From the IMG/VR virus record IMGVR_UViG_3300036799_000080, positions 1-49,177 of that record: DNA of 49,177 nt. One strand, written 5' to 3'. A program made the position numbers and the translations under genes. The DNA comes from a virus. The notes beneath the pieces are model-generated. The model saw only the letters and a program-made list of their open reading frames with translations. It was not told the origin of the DNA and did no database searches. Below are positions 30,994 through 39,419 of this stretch, piece after piece (position 1 is the first letter of the stretch; each line of letters opens with the position of its first letter).

Positions 30994-31375
30994 GCTGCAG
31001 CAGTTCATCGGTACCGTGAGGGTCGTCTTGAACGTCGAGGACGAGATCGAGGCCACCCTCACGATGGATCGCCTCCAGACGGAGTGCGAGGGGTTGCTCG
31101 ACGAAGAGGATGGCGACGAAGTCATCATCACACAGATCACACCATTCACCACTGACGTATCCCCCGAGGAGGTGCTGACCATCTTCCGTCGGGCGCGCAA
31201 TGCTCTCATCCGTACCAGGGTGAAAGACTGCTTCGACATCGCGCGCTCACTGGACATGGTGATCTACAATCTGGCGATTCAGCAAGACCCAACGATGTCC
31301 ACTACCTACGACTACAGTAGGATGATGGGCTTCTTGGAACGTATCCTTCTCAATAAGGAAGAGCCCAATGAGTGA
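30983..31375 (+). CDS. Acidic hypothetical protein (130 aa, GTG start)
   Basis: GTG 30983 follows GAGGGG at nine bases. Acidic, with alternating helix and strand (ATLTMDRLQTECEGLLDEEDGDEVI). The stop is overlapped by the acidic 57-residue gene. Role unknown. Confidence 0.65.
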   Translation: MPHELQQFIGTVRVVLNVEDEIEATLTMDRLQTECEGLLDEEDGDEVIITQITPFTTDVSPEEVLTIFRRARNALIRTRVKDCFDIARSLDMVIYNLAIQQDPTMSTTYDYSRMMGFLERILLNKEEPNE

Positions 31376-31541
31376 CAGCGCAGACAAGACGCCTGATCCC
31401 GAAGAGGATCTGGACGACAGCGAGGGTGACGAGGGCGAGGATGTGGTCCTCGATGACGAGGATGAACTCGACGAGGATGATGACGAACTCGACGAGGAAG
31501 AGGAAGACGAGGATGAAGACGAGGATGAGGACGAACTCTGA
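31368..31541 (+). CDS. Extremely acidic small protein (57 aa)
   Basis: ATG 31368. After a short N-terminus nearly every residue is D or E, so it could mimic DNA or act as an acidic tail protein. It lies between the previous gene and the Sak4-like gene with overlaps at both ends (eight bases; TGATG). Acidic DNA mimics in phages often act against host nucleases or nucleoid proteins; no such activity can be claimed here. Confidence 0.75.
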   Translation: MSDSADKTPDPEEDLDDSEGDEGEDVVLDDEDELDEDDDELDEEEEDEDEDEDEDEL

Positions 31542-32389
31542 TGCCAGGCCTTGGTGATTTTCAGCCAAATCCCAGGATCAAGGCGATCATTGTGTCCTCT
31601 CCCAAAATCGGCAAGACGGTCGGGGCAGCGACATTCCCTCGCGCGAACTTCATCTCGTTCGATGAAGAGGGCCTGACCAGCCTGAAGAATCCCCTCATGG
31701 AGGCCAAGTTCGGATTCTCGAAGAAGGGGATCATGTACGAGGTCTTCAAGGACGACTTCGCACCGAACGGAGTAGTAAAGGCTCACAAGGCGCTCGACAA
31801 CGCGTGTAGGTACTTCGATGCATGTATGTCGAAGACCACTCAGGCGTGGCGGTCGCTTTCGGACGGCAAGAGCTACCCGGTCGGAGTCGACATGTTCGAC
31901 ACTTGGGTCATTGACTCGGGCAGTACGCTCGTCAAAGCATCGACGAACAAGGCGATCATTCTCGCTGGCTCGAGTGCGATTCCCGGTCTCGTATCTTCGA
32001 CATGGAAGAAGGCACAAGAAACAGGCATGATGCACAGGAAGCTCCAGGACATGGGAGCGGAGCGCTCGATGACGGAGCAGTTCATCGACATGGTGAGGAG
32101 AACCGACAAGCATGTTCTCGTCCTCTGTCATGAACGCGAGGTTTGGGAAGGCGAGGGAGAGAACGCGAAGCTCATAGCGATCACCCCTCTCTTCACCGGA
32201 CAGTCGACCGAGCTGATTCCTGGCGAGTTCAACGAGGTGTGGTGGGTGGACACTCGGCCGAAAGGTCCAGAAGTCCTCCGGTTGTTGCAGACTGTACCAA
32301 GCCAAAAGCGCATCGCAGGGTCGCGCCTTGGCCTCCCGAATGAGACCCTGTTCGAGTGGGAAGCAATTCGTCAAGCCCTCAAATTCTAG
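31541..32389 (+). CDS. Sak4-like RecA-fold ATPase (282 aa)
   Basis: Walker A SSPKIGKT (19-26), a hydrophobic Walker B DTWVIDSGST (about 120-129) and a sensor-type strand DKHVLVLCHER (about 190) match Sak4-type single-strand annealing/recombination ATPases. It probably coats or handles single-stranded DNA with the nuclease and DUF669-like proteins nearby. ATG 31541 overlaps the acidic gene stop. Confidence 0.85.
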   Translation: MPGLGDFQPNPRIKAIIVSSPKIGKTVGAATFPRANFISFDEEGLTSLKNPLMEAKFGFSKKGIMYEVFKDDFAPNGVVKAHKALDNACRYFDACMSKTTQAWRSLSDGKSYPVGVDMFDTWVIDSGSTLVKASTNKAIILAGSSAIPGLVSSTWKKAQETGMMHRKLQDMGAERSMTEQFIDMVRRTDKHVLVLCHEREVWEGEGENAKLIAITPLFTGQSTELIPGEFNEVWWVDTRPKGPEVLRLLQTVPSQKRIAGSRLGLPNETLFEWEAIRQALKF

Positions 32390-32402
32390 GAGAACACAAG
32401 CA

Positions 32403-32795
32403 ATGCCTATCATCAATCCCGACACTACCCAGATGCTCGAGATGGGCGCCATCGAGCCTGGCACCTACCTCGCAGAGATCTCCGCCGTCGAGTCGAAGCT
32501 CTCGAAGGCTGGCAACCCGATGATCGTAGTAGACTTCGGGATTCAGGTCGGTGACTCTGTTCGCCCCCGGAAGTCGTACCTCGTCATCACAGGCGAGGGT
32601 GCGTACAACTTCGACCAGCTCCTTCGTGCGTGCGGCTTCCACCAACTGGCCGATCAGTACAAGGACAAGAACGTCTCGCCGAAGCCCTCCTTCGACACGG
32701 ACCAGCTCATCGGTCAGCGAGTGAACGTCGTCGTCGAGCCGAATCTGTACAACGGTGAGATGCGCGATCAGATCAAGAGCTACCTGCCGGCGTAG
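32403..32795 (+). CDS. DUF669-like phage protein (130 aa)
   Basis: ATG 32403 with AGGAGA upstream; a longer frame from 32328 is a shadow. The start (EPGTYLAEISAVESKLSKAGNPM) and the later GEGAYNFDQLLRACGF, INEVRVNVVVEP match DUF669-type proteins, which are common beside Sak4 and often considered single-strand-binding-like. Function is inferred from family context. Confidence 0.8.
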   Translation: MPIINPDTTQMLEMGAIEPGTYLAEISAVESKLSKAGNPMIVVDFGIQVGDSVRPRKSYLVITGEGAYNFDQLLRACGFHQLADQYKDKNVSPKPSFDTDQLIGQRVNVVVEPNLYNGEMRDQIKSYLPA

Positions 32796-32831
32796 TCGGA
32801 CTAGTCCCGAAAGGGGCTCCTAAGAGGCGCT

Positions 32832-32856
32832 GGCATACCGCCTGTCCACGTATGCC
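32832..32856 (+). other. Short hairpin in the 32.8-kb gap
   Basis: GGCATAC and GTATGCC form a perfect seven-base-pair inverted repeat with an eleven-base loop. No T-run follows, so it is not a terminator. A CCC-GAAA-GGG hairpin lies upstream (about 32805), similar to one near 27735, and palindrome copy 9 lies just downstream. Confidence 0.5.
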
Positions 32857-32870
32857 TTCCACCATCCGAC

Positions 32871-32892
32871 AGGTATTCAAAATTGGATAACT
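32871..32892 (+). repeat. Dispersed palindrome copy 9 (contains a TTG start)
   Basis: AGGTATTCA, AAAT, TGGATAACT. The TTG start of the next gene overlaps its second arm, so the junction is again filled by the palindrome. Confidence 0.8.
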
Positions 32893-33122
32893 TTCCCCTC
32901 TACCGCCTCCAGATTGCATTGAAGTCTGGGAGCGGTTTCGAGCTTTTATGCACCATGAGTGAGCAGGCACTGGTCGACGAGATCACGGCGGCCAAGAGGG
33001 AAGGTCGCTTCGCTCGGGTGTCCTCTCCTCAGTCCGGTGCAGAGCTCGCCGCATCCTCGTTCGACCCCAAAGACCTCTCTGGCTATATGCACATGCCAGT
33101 ACAACGCATCCAAAGGGCATGA
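32883..33122 (+). CDS. Small protein before the ParB-methyltransferase (79 aa, TTG start)
   Basis: TTG 32883 lies inside palindrome copy 9; an ATG at 32955 is the alternative. The N-terminal 24 residues (LYRLQIALKSGSGFELL) look like a beta strand that fits a real protein, and the rest is helical. No family. Its stop overlaps the ParB-methyltransferase start. Confidence 0.5.
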   Translation: MDNFPLYRLQIALKSGSGFELLCTMSEQALVDEITAAKREGRFARVSSPQSGAELAASSFDPKDLSGYMHMPVQRIQRA

Positions 33123-34372
33123 TGACACAACTCCTAACCTTAGACATCGCTGACGTCATCGTCACTCGCAGACGAGAGCGAGAGGAACTAGGTGACCTCG
33201 ACTCACTGGCGCAGTCCCTGATTCAGTTCGGGCAGCTCCAGCCAGTCGTAGTCGATGACAACAACGAGCTGATTGCCGGCTTCCGAAGGTTATCGGCCAC
33301 GCAGCTCAACGGCTCATCAACCATCCTCGCGATCAGGAAGAATGACATCGACGAGGTGGTTGCGAAAGAGATGGAACTGGAGGAGAACTTCCAGCGCAAG
33401 GACATGACGACGAAGGAGAGGATCCGTGGTCTCGCGGAGTTGGATAGGCTCCGCCGCATCAAGGATCCAAACTGGACGCAGCAGCAGACCGCCGCTCTGG
33501 CTGGGGCGAAGACGAGCCAACGTGACGTCTCGATCGCCGTCCAACTCGACAAGGCGATGGAGCTCTTCCCTGAACTCGGGCAGGCGAAGTCGATCAATCA
33601 AGCAAGGCGCATGCTCGAGGCGAAGATCGCTAACGTCACGCGAGTGCTCGACGTCCAGAACTCTCCGAAAGACTTCAGCGACATCGAGGCGAAGTTCCTC
33701 CTTGGTGATAGCGTCGAGGTCATCAAGGGCCTCCCGGACGAGTCCTTCCATGTCATCATCACTGATCCTCCCTTCGGCGTGGACTACGAGGTTCGCACCG
33801 AGAACTCGATCGTCGGGCAGACGTCCGGCTACGAGGATGATCGCGGGAAGTACATGAACATTCTGTCGATGATCCCTGACATGTACCGAGTGCTGAAGCC
33901 AGACGCATTCTGCATCTTCTTTCTCGGCATGTCTTGGTACGAGCATGTCAAGGGCGAGTTCCGCAAAGCTGGGTTCACCGTAGACGAAATCCCCATCATC
34001 TGGGACCGGAGCGATGGACGCACCTTCACGAACAGGCCTGACAGGTGGTTCACCAAGGGCTACGACATCGCCCTTCACTGCATCAAGGGAAATCCCCGAC
34101 TCGCTATTCAGGGCAAGAGCAACATTATTCGAGTGCCTCCTGTCCCATCAGCGGAACGAGATATTCTTGTTGAGAGGCCAGTGGAACTTTACGCTGAGCT
34201 CATCCGACGCACAACTATTGAGGGTGAGATCGTCGCCGACTTCTTCGGCGGTGGCGGAGGATGTCCCGCAGCAGCGTCGTCCCTCAAGAGGGGATGGCTC
34301 GCGGTAGAGAAGGACATCGAGCGGAGAGCCAAGGGCATCACGAAGGTCAAGGCTCACACGCCGGAGAAGTAG
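33119..34372 (+). CDS. ParB-domain DNA methyltransferase fusion (417 aa)
   Basis: Residues 1-110 match ParB/RepB/Spo0J N-domains (LIAGFRRLSA at 51-60; ELEENFQRKDM at 86-96), residues about 115-175 are helix-turn-helix-like, and residues about 185-400 are a beta-class DNA methyltransferase: motif IV TDPPFG (215-220) then motif I-type DFFGGGGG (about 373-380). It probably methylates adenine or cytosine at a specific site, with the ParB part giving DNA targeting. Function of the fusion is inference. Confidence 0.88.
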   Translation: MMTQLLTLDIADVIVTRRREREELGDLDSLAQSLIQFGQLQPVVVDDNNELIAGFRRLSATQLNGSSTILAIRKNDIDEVVAKEMELEENFQRKDMTTKERIRGLAELDRLRRIKDPNWTQQQTAALAGAKTSQRDVSIAVQLDKAMELFPELGQAKSINQARRMLEAKIANVTRVLDVQNSPKDFSDIEAKFLLGDSVEVIKGLPDESFHVIITDPPFGVDYEVRTENSIVGQTSGYEDDRGKYMNILSMIPDMYRVLKPDAFCIFFLGMSWYEHVKGEFRKAGFTVDEIPIIWDRSDGRTFTNRPDRWFTKGYDIALHCIKGNPRLAIQGKSNIIRVPPVPSAERDILVERPVELYAELIRRTTIEGEIVADFFGGGGGCPAAASSLKRGWLAVEKDIERRAKGITKVKAHTPEK

Positions 34373-34373
34373 C

Positions 34374-36854
34374 ATGGGCTTCGTTGAGCGAGGTCCACGA
34401 AGCAGCAAGGTCATGATAGTCTCCGAGGCACCGACTGCAACGGAGGCCGCAACTGGCACGCCATTCGCAGGCGGCGCTGGGCAGATGCTCTCGCATATGC
34501 TCAGTCGAGCCGGCCTCTCGATGTCGCAGTGCTTCATGACGAACGTCTGCCACACACCATCACCAGAGAACAAGTTCGAGAACTTCTACAAGAAGCAGCA
34601 TCTTCTCCAGTACGCCGTCGGGGTCCAGCGGCTCAAGTTCAATCTCCAGGATATCAAGCCTAACCTGGTGATCGCCTTGGGCAATGGACCCCTTCGTGCA
34701 CTCACTGGAAAGCAAGGCATCGACAAGTGGCGTGGCTCAATTCTCGAGTCCACCCTCGTGCCAGGACGCAAGATCATTGCCACGTACAGCCACGGCTTCC
34801 CGTTGAAGGTATGGCAAGCCAAGGCGGTGATGGAGATTGACTTTGCCCGCTGCGCCATCGACGCTGAGTTTCCCGAACTCCGGCTCCCAGTTCGCAACCA
34901 TGCTTTGAATCCCGACAGGGCAGATGCCCTCATGATCGCGAATGAGATGGTGAAAGCGGAGTGGCTCGCCATTGACATCGAGTGTGCGTTCGACGAGAAA
35001 ACCGGACTCTGGAAGCTCGTCTGCGTGGGCTTCAGTGATCGCCCAGATCGAACGATGGTCCTCCCATCTGACAATCCCTTCAACCAGCATCTCATTCGGT
35101 TGCTCGCTGAATGCGATGTGAAGAAGGTTTACCAGAATGGGATGTTCGATGTCTCAGTCCTTCGCGGTGAGGGATACAATCCGAGGAACTTCGCGTGGGA
35201 CACTATGAGTGGTCATCACTGCCTCATGCCCGAGTGTGCTTCGGGTGAAGATGAGATGCAGCTCCTCATGGGGAAGAAGAAGTTCAGCGTGCTCCGGAAG
35301 GGGCTTGGCTTCCAGACGTCCATCTACACGCGGGAGCCGTACTACAAGGACGACGGCAAGGTGTCCGACTCAGGCATCAAGGACTGGCCGACGTTCTGGC
35401 TGTATAACGGCCGCGACGCTGCGGTTACACGTGAGATCAGGGATGTTCAAGCCGAGGAGATTGCCGCTCTTGATTGCGGTGAGTCCCTCAAGACGGAGAT
35501 GTCTCTCGTCGATCCTCTGATGGCCGCAACGAAGCGGGGCATTCTCATTGATATGGAGTTCAGGGACTGGCTCCGGAAGGACTTCGATCAGAAGATCGCA
35601 AACTTTCAGAATGCTCTGGATTCAGGTTCGGGTAGACCTATCAATGTAAAGTCTACCCACCAGGGCGGAGACATGCAATGGCTACTGTACGAACATCTCA
35701 AGTTACCAGTGAAGCTCAATCACAAGACGAGGAATCCAACCTCAGACAAAGATGCGATCAACGAGCTTGCAGGGAAGTACGAGAATCCTCTCCTTCACAT
35801 CGTCCTGAGGTTGAGGGAATACCGGGACTTCGTCGAGAGGTATTTGGAAGCGAAGGTTGGACCAGATGGGCGGATGAGGTGCTCATTCGATATTACAGGG
35901 ACGAAATCAGGGAGGCTTTCATCAAGAGCCTCGCTCGACGGAACGGGCACTAATCTCCACACGATCCCTGTCCGGAAGAAAGAAGGCGCACAAGTCCGGC
36001 AGATGTTCATCGCCGATCCTGGCAAAGTCCTCGTGAGTCGGGACTACAAGCAGGGAGAGACTTGGTTCGTGGCGTATCTGGCGCGATGCGAGGCGTTGAT
36101 CGAACTCCTCAATGATCCGACCAGAGACATCCACAAAGAGACCGCCGCTCGGATGTATATGATAGCGGTGTACGATGTGACTTTTGAGCAACGCTATTTG
36201 GCGAAGCGCACTGGTCACGGATCGAACTACGGTCTCACGGGCGATAAGCTCAGTCACATGATCGCTGAGGATGCCGAAGCCACTGGCGTCCGTGCGTCTC
36301 CACGGGAAGCCCAGACGCTTATCGACAAGTACTTCCTACTCTACCCAGAGATCAAGTCGAACTTCTGGAGGGAGATTGAACAAGCCATTGATCGCACGCG
36401 CTTCCTTCGTACTCCTCATGGTCGCGTTAGGGCTTTCTATGGAGACATGCGGAGTGCTCAGGCTCGAGAGGCAGTTATGCGGGACGCATACTCATGGATT
36501 CCGCAGTCTGGTCTCGGCGATCTGGGAAACAAGGCAACCGTGCGGTGCTACAATGAGATTGAGCTTGGCCGTCCTGATCTTGGGGCTGAATATCTCCTTT
36601 CCGTTCACGACTCTATTATGTTCCAGTGCAATGAAGGCGCTGAAGAGGAAGTATCATCGTTGATGGCAGAGTGCATGAAGATCCCGACTACCATACACGG
36701 TCGGACCTTCATCGTACCCTCGGACTGCCAGATCGGGTACAACTGGAACAAGCGCTCGGTGGACAAGAAGTCAGGTGAGGTCAAGAACCCCCGCGGCTTA
36801 ATGGAGAGCGACGATTGGTTCTCCTTCAAGAAGCCGGCAGGTATTCACGTTTGA
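34374..36854 (+). CDS. Glycosylase-type domain fused to family A DNA polymerase (826 aa)
   Basis: Residues about 10-165 resemble uracil-DNA glycosylase superfamily domains (family 4/5 class): IVSEAPTATE, TPFAGGAGQML, CFMTNVCHTPSPENK, IKPNLVIALG and YSH. Residues about 195-370 are a DnaQ-like 3'-5' exonuclease (DIE 201-203; QNGMFDV; YNGRDAA). The rest is a family A polymerase: motif A SRDYKQGE (D557), motif B RYLAKRTGHGSNYG (R607, K611), motif C SVHDSIMF (D746), where the usual acidic residue after HD is Ser. Stop lies in palindrome copy 10. Confidence 0.9.
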   Translation: MGFVERGPRSSKVMIVSEAPTATEAATGTPFAGGAGQMLSHMLSRAGLSMSQCFMTNVCHTPSPENKFENFYKKQHLLQYAVGVQRLKFNLQDIKPNLVIALGNGPLRALTGKQGIDKWRGSILESTLVPGRKIIATYSHGFPLKVWQAKAVMEIDFARCAIDAEFPELRLPVRNHALNPDRADALMIANEMVKAEWLAIDIECAFDEKTGLWKLVCVGFSDRPDRTMVLPSDNPFNQHLIRLLAECDVKKVYQNGMFDVSVLRGEGYNPRNFAWDTMSGHHCLMPECASGEDEMQLLMGKKKFSVLRKGLGFQTSIYTREPYYKDDGKVSDSGIKDWPTFWLYNGRDAAVTREIRDVQAEEIAALDCGESLKTEMSLVDPLMAATKRGILIDMEFRDWLRKDFDQKIANFQNALDSGSGRPINVKSTHQGGDMQWLLYEHLKLPVKLNHKTRNPTSDKDAINELAGKYENPLLHIVLRLREYRDFVERYLEAKVGPDGRMRCSFDITGTKSGRLSSRASLDGTGTNLHTIPVRKKEGAQVRQMFIADPGKVLVSRDYKQGETWFVAYLARCEALIELLNDPTRDIHKETAARMYMIAVYDVTFEQRYLAKRTGHGSNYGLTGDKLSHMIAEDAEATGVRASPREAQTLIDKYFLLYPEIKSNFWREIEQAIDRTRFLRTPHGRVRAFYGDMRSAQAREAVMRDAYSWIPQSGLGDLGNKATVRCYNEIELGRPDLGAEYLLSVHDSIMFQCNEGAEEEVSSLMAECMKIPTTIHGRTFIVPSDCQIGYNWNKRSVDKKSGEVKNPRGLMESDDWFSFKKPAGIHV

Positions 36855-36860
36855 ATAACT
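36839..36860 (+). repeat. Dispersed palindrome copy 10 (after the polymerase gene)
   Basis: AGGTATTCA, CGTT, TGAATAACT. It spans the polymerase stop codon (TGA in the spacer/right arm) and leads into the next gene at 36870. Confidence 0.85.
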
Positions 36861-36869
36861 GGAGATAGC

Positions 36870-37082
36870 ATGGCAAAGAAGGAGCAAGTAAATCATCCCG
36901 CTCACTACAATGCGGGCAGCATCGAATGCATCGACTACATCGACGATCAGGACCTCGGCTTCTACGAGGGCAACATCGTCAAGTACATCGTGCGTGCGAA
37001 GCACAAAGGAGACGAGGTTGGCGACTTGAAGAAGGCGAAGTTCTATCTCGACCGTCTCATCGCCAACAAGGAAGCCAAGTGA
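36870..37082 (+). CDS. DUF3310-like small phage protein (70 aa)
   Basis: NHPAHYNAGSIECIDYID at the start and IVKYIVRAKHKGDEVGDLKKAKFYLDRLI match DUF3310, a small helical family sometimes called nucleotide kinase-like but of unproven role. ATG 36870; the TGA overlaps the next GTG. Confidence 0.88.
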   Translation: MAKKEQVNHPAHYNAGSIECIDYIDDQDLGFYEGNIVKYIVRAKHKGDEVGDLKKAKFYLDRLIANKEAK

Positions 37083-37882
37083 AGTGGATCATCGAGCCAC
37101 ATGTCCACGTCCTCTCGGCCCCGGTGTTCTTCGATCATCCGGAGTATAAGCTGCCAGAGGGCGGGACACCAAGTGAGAGGCTCATCGCTCATGCCGGGAA
37201 GGGGTGCTATGACTCCTACGGGGTGGATGGTCGCTCGATCCGCGAGCACATAGATGGGCTCCGGAAGTCTCGTCATGGGTCAGTCTTCGAGCACGCGAAC
37301 ATCTCAGTGTTCATCCAAGGGATATCGCGTGGACTCTCCCATGAGCTCGTTCGCCATCGAGCGGGGTTCGCGTACTCCCAACGCTCAACGAGGTACACGA
37401 AGGAAGAGAACGCCTGCTTCGTCCTCGAGCCGTACTATGCCTCGCTCGAACTCAAGAGGATGCAAGCGGAAGTGAGCGAGCGATCACCTCTCGAGATGGA
37501 CGAATCTGCCGTCCTCAATCAGTTCAAGCACCAGTGCCAGGTTGCTCTGGAGGCGTACACTCGAGCGGTCGAGTGGCTCTTTGAACTCGCCCCTCGTGAA
37601 CTGAACGGAGTGGATCGTCGCAAGTGGGCTCGCGGGAAGGCTCGGCAACTCCTACCCCACGCACTCGAGACGAGGGTCACCATGACTGGCAACTTGCGGG
37701 CGTGGAGGTTCTTCATCGAAGAGCGTAGTGGTCGTGGTGCCGAGCCTGAGATTCGCCGCTTGGCAACAGCCGTCATGGATGCTATCCAGTCGTATGCTCC
37801 GAGAGTCTTCGAGGATATGGTAGACAACATGGAGACCTACGACGGCTTCCCAGTCTTCATCCCAGAGGTGGCAAAGATATGA
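37079..37882 (+). CDS. thyX: Flavin-dependent thymidylate synthase ThyX (267 aa)
   Basis: The ThyX signature RHRAGFAYSQRSTRY (residues 92-106) contains the RHR triad; it is one residue longer than the common 14-residue form. The C-terminal NLRAWRFFIEERSG region is the second conserved segment. It makes dTMP from dUMP using FAD and folate, fitting the DNA-replication block. GTG 37079 overlaps the previous stop; the frame upstream to 36926 is a shadow. Confidence 0.92.
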   Translation: MKWIIEPHVHVLSAPVFFDHPEYKLPEGGTPSERLIAHAGKGCYDSYGVDGRSIREHIDGLRKSRHGSVFEHANISVFIQGISRGLSHELVRHRAGFAYSQRSTRYTKEENACFVLEPYYASLELKRMQAEVSERSPLEMDESAVLNQFKHQCQVALEAYTRAVEWLFELAPRELNGVDRRKWARGKARQLLPHALETRVTMTGNLRAWRFFIEERSGRGAEPEIRRLATAVMDAIQSYAPRVFEDMVDNMETYDGFPVFIPEVAKI

Positions 37883-38262
37883 CTCAGATTCGAGATCAAG
37901 TGTTCGAGCAGACCCTCGAGGCAATGCTATCGCGGTTCCCTGACCTTGTGGGAGGCGCTCCCGCATGGCCACGCTTCGATCGGTTCAAGCAGGTGTTCTC
38001 CTCAATGACAGCATCGAGGATCTCACTGGAACAAGCTGTCACTGACACGAACTTCAACGCGACAGTGATACAGATTTGCGAGTGCATCTCTGGCCTCCAG
38101 GCGCTGGCCATCACTCTGGGCGTTGACACTCGTCCGGTGATGCAGGCTATCCACCGCAGGGACATGGGGCAGACGGAAGTGGATCTGGCCCCTATCGTGG
38201 GAGAACTCCTCGAATATCAGAACCCTCTGAAGCCTGCCTCCCTCGAGGCTGTAGGAGCCTGA
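37879..38262 (+). CDS. Hypothetical helical protein, weakly MazG-like (127 aa)
   Basis: An all-helical protein. The stretch ALAITLGVDTRPVMQAIHRRDMGQ resembles the end of MazG-type NTP pyrophosphohydrolases, but the expected acidic EExxE motif is not seen, so activity is uncertain. ATG 37879 overlaps ThyX, its stop overlaps the helicase-like gene. Confidence 0.55.
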   Translation: MTQIRDQVFEQTLEAMLSRFPDLVGGAPAWPRFDRFKQVFSSMTASRISLEQAVTDTNFNATVIQICECISGLQALAITLGVDTRPVMQAIHRRDMGQTEVDLAPIVGELLEYQNPLKPASLEAVGA

Positions 38263-39419
38263 TGGCACGACTTCTCCCAGGCAGTTGGCTTACCGCATAC
38301 CTGGCTTACACGGCGGAGAGTGAGTCCCCGGAGGAGTATCATCTGTGGACTGCCATATCAGTGATAGCTGGCGCCCTACGGCGTTCAGTGTTCTTCGATA
38401 TGGGATACTTTCTCATGTACCCTAACATGTACGTCGTACTCGTCGGACCGCCAGGAAGATGCAAGAAGTCAACTGCCATGAGGATCGGGAGAGACATTCT
38501 CAAGGCTACACCGGGAGCGAAGTTTACCGCAGACAGCACGACGCGTGAGAAGCTTATCATCAACCTCACGCAAGCCCACAAGGATGGGTCCTCTTGCATG
38601 ACCGCACACTCGACTGAGTTCGCTACTATGCTCACGTCGAGCGGAATGGACATGGTAGTATTTCTCACGGACATCTTCGATTGCCCCGCTGTGTGGGAGC
38701 ATGATACGAAGTCAGGTGGGAAGAACACGATTAAAGGCCCTTTTCTCAATCTCCTCGGTGCGACGACGCCTGACTGGATATCGAGGGCCATGCCCTTGGA
38801 CACCATCGGAGTGGGTCTTACGTCTCGGATCATCTTTATCTTCCACGATACGCCTAGGGAAGCCGATCCGATCCCGAAGCTAACCCCCGCGCAGAAGGCG
38901 CTTCAGCAACTCCTCGTCACGGACCTCATCGAGATCAGCACCCTCTCGGGCGAATTCAAGCTCGACGACGAAGCGGACAAGTTCCACACTGAGTGGTATC
39001 GTGAACGAGTAAACAACCCTAACCCCACTGGCGATCCGCGGCTAGCTGGGTATTTCGAGCGGAAGCAGACGCACTTGATCAAGCTCGCTATGATCGTGGC
39101 TGCGTCGAAACGAGATGGACTCCTCATCTCTCTCGATGACCTCAAGGATGCCATGAAGATGATGGAATCCATTGAGTCTCGAATGATGAAGGTCTTCTCT
39201 GGTGTAGGTAAGAATCCCATCTATGCAGACAAAGAGGCCATCCTCTCTGCTATCATCAACGCAGGAGTCAATGGCCTCTCGATGGGGGAACTGCTGGCGA
39301 GGTTCAACTACTCGCTCAGGAAAGACGAGCTTGCCGAAGTGCTGGACACTCTCGTGATTATTGGTGCTATCACCGTCAAGAGTGGAAAGTACGTGGCAAT
39401 CGAGTCTTTCAATGCCTAG
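38262..39419 (+). CDS. DUF3987-like ATPase, putative helicase/primase-associated (385 aa)
   Basis: An N-terminal YHLWTAISVIAGALRR segment precedes a variant P-loop (VGPPGRCKKST, 61-71), with VFLTDIFDCPAVWE and SRIIFIFHDTPRE further on; the C-terminal 60 residues look like a winged helix. These match DUF3987-type ATPases, linked to replicative helicases. ATG 38262 overlaps the previous stop. Its TAG at 39417-39419 overlaps the opposite-strand stop. Confidence 0.8.
   Translation: MARLLPGSWLTAYLAYTAESESPEEYHLWTAISVIAGALRRSVFFDMGYFLMYPNMYVVLVGPPGRCKKSTAMRIGRDILKATPGAKFTADSTTREKLIINLTQAHKDGSSCMTAHSTEFATMLTSSGMDMVVFLTDIFDCPAVWEHDTKSGGKNTIKGPFLNLLGATTPDWISRAMPLDTIGVGLTSRIIFIFHDTPREADPIPKLTPAQKALQQLLVTDLIEISTLSGEFKLDDEADKFHTEWYRERVNNPNPTGDPRLAGYFERKQTHLIKLAMIVAASKRDGLLISLDDLKDAMKMMESIESRMMKVFSGVGKNPIYADKEAILSAIINAGVNGLSMGELLARFNYSLRKDELAEVLDTLVIIGAITVKSGKYVAIESFNA

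Noticed and set aside
31247-32464. Minus-strand 405-residue frame with a long poly-Ser run
   Set aside because: The poly-Ser is the reverse of the acidic D/E gene; the plus-strand genes are well supported and overlap it fully.
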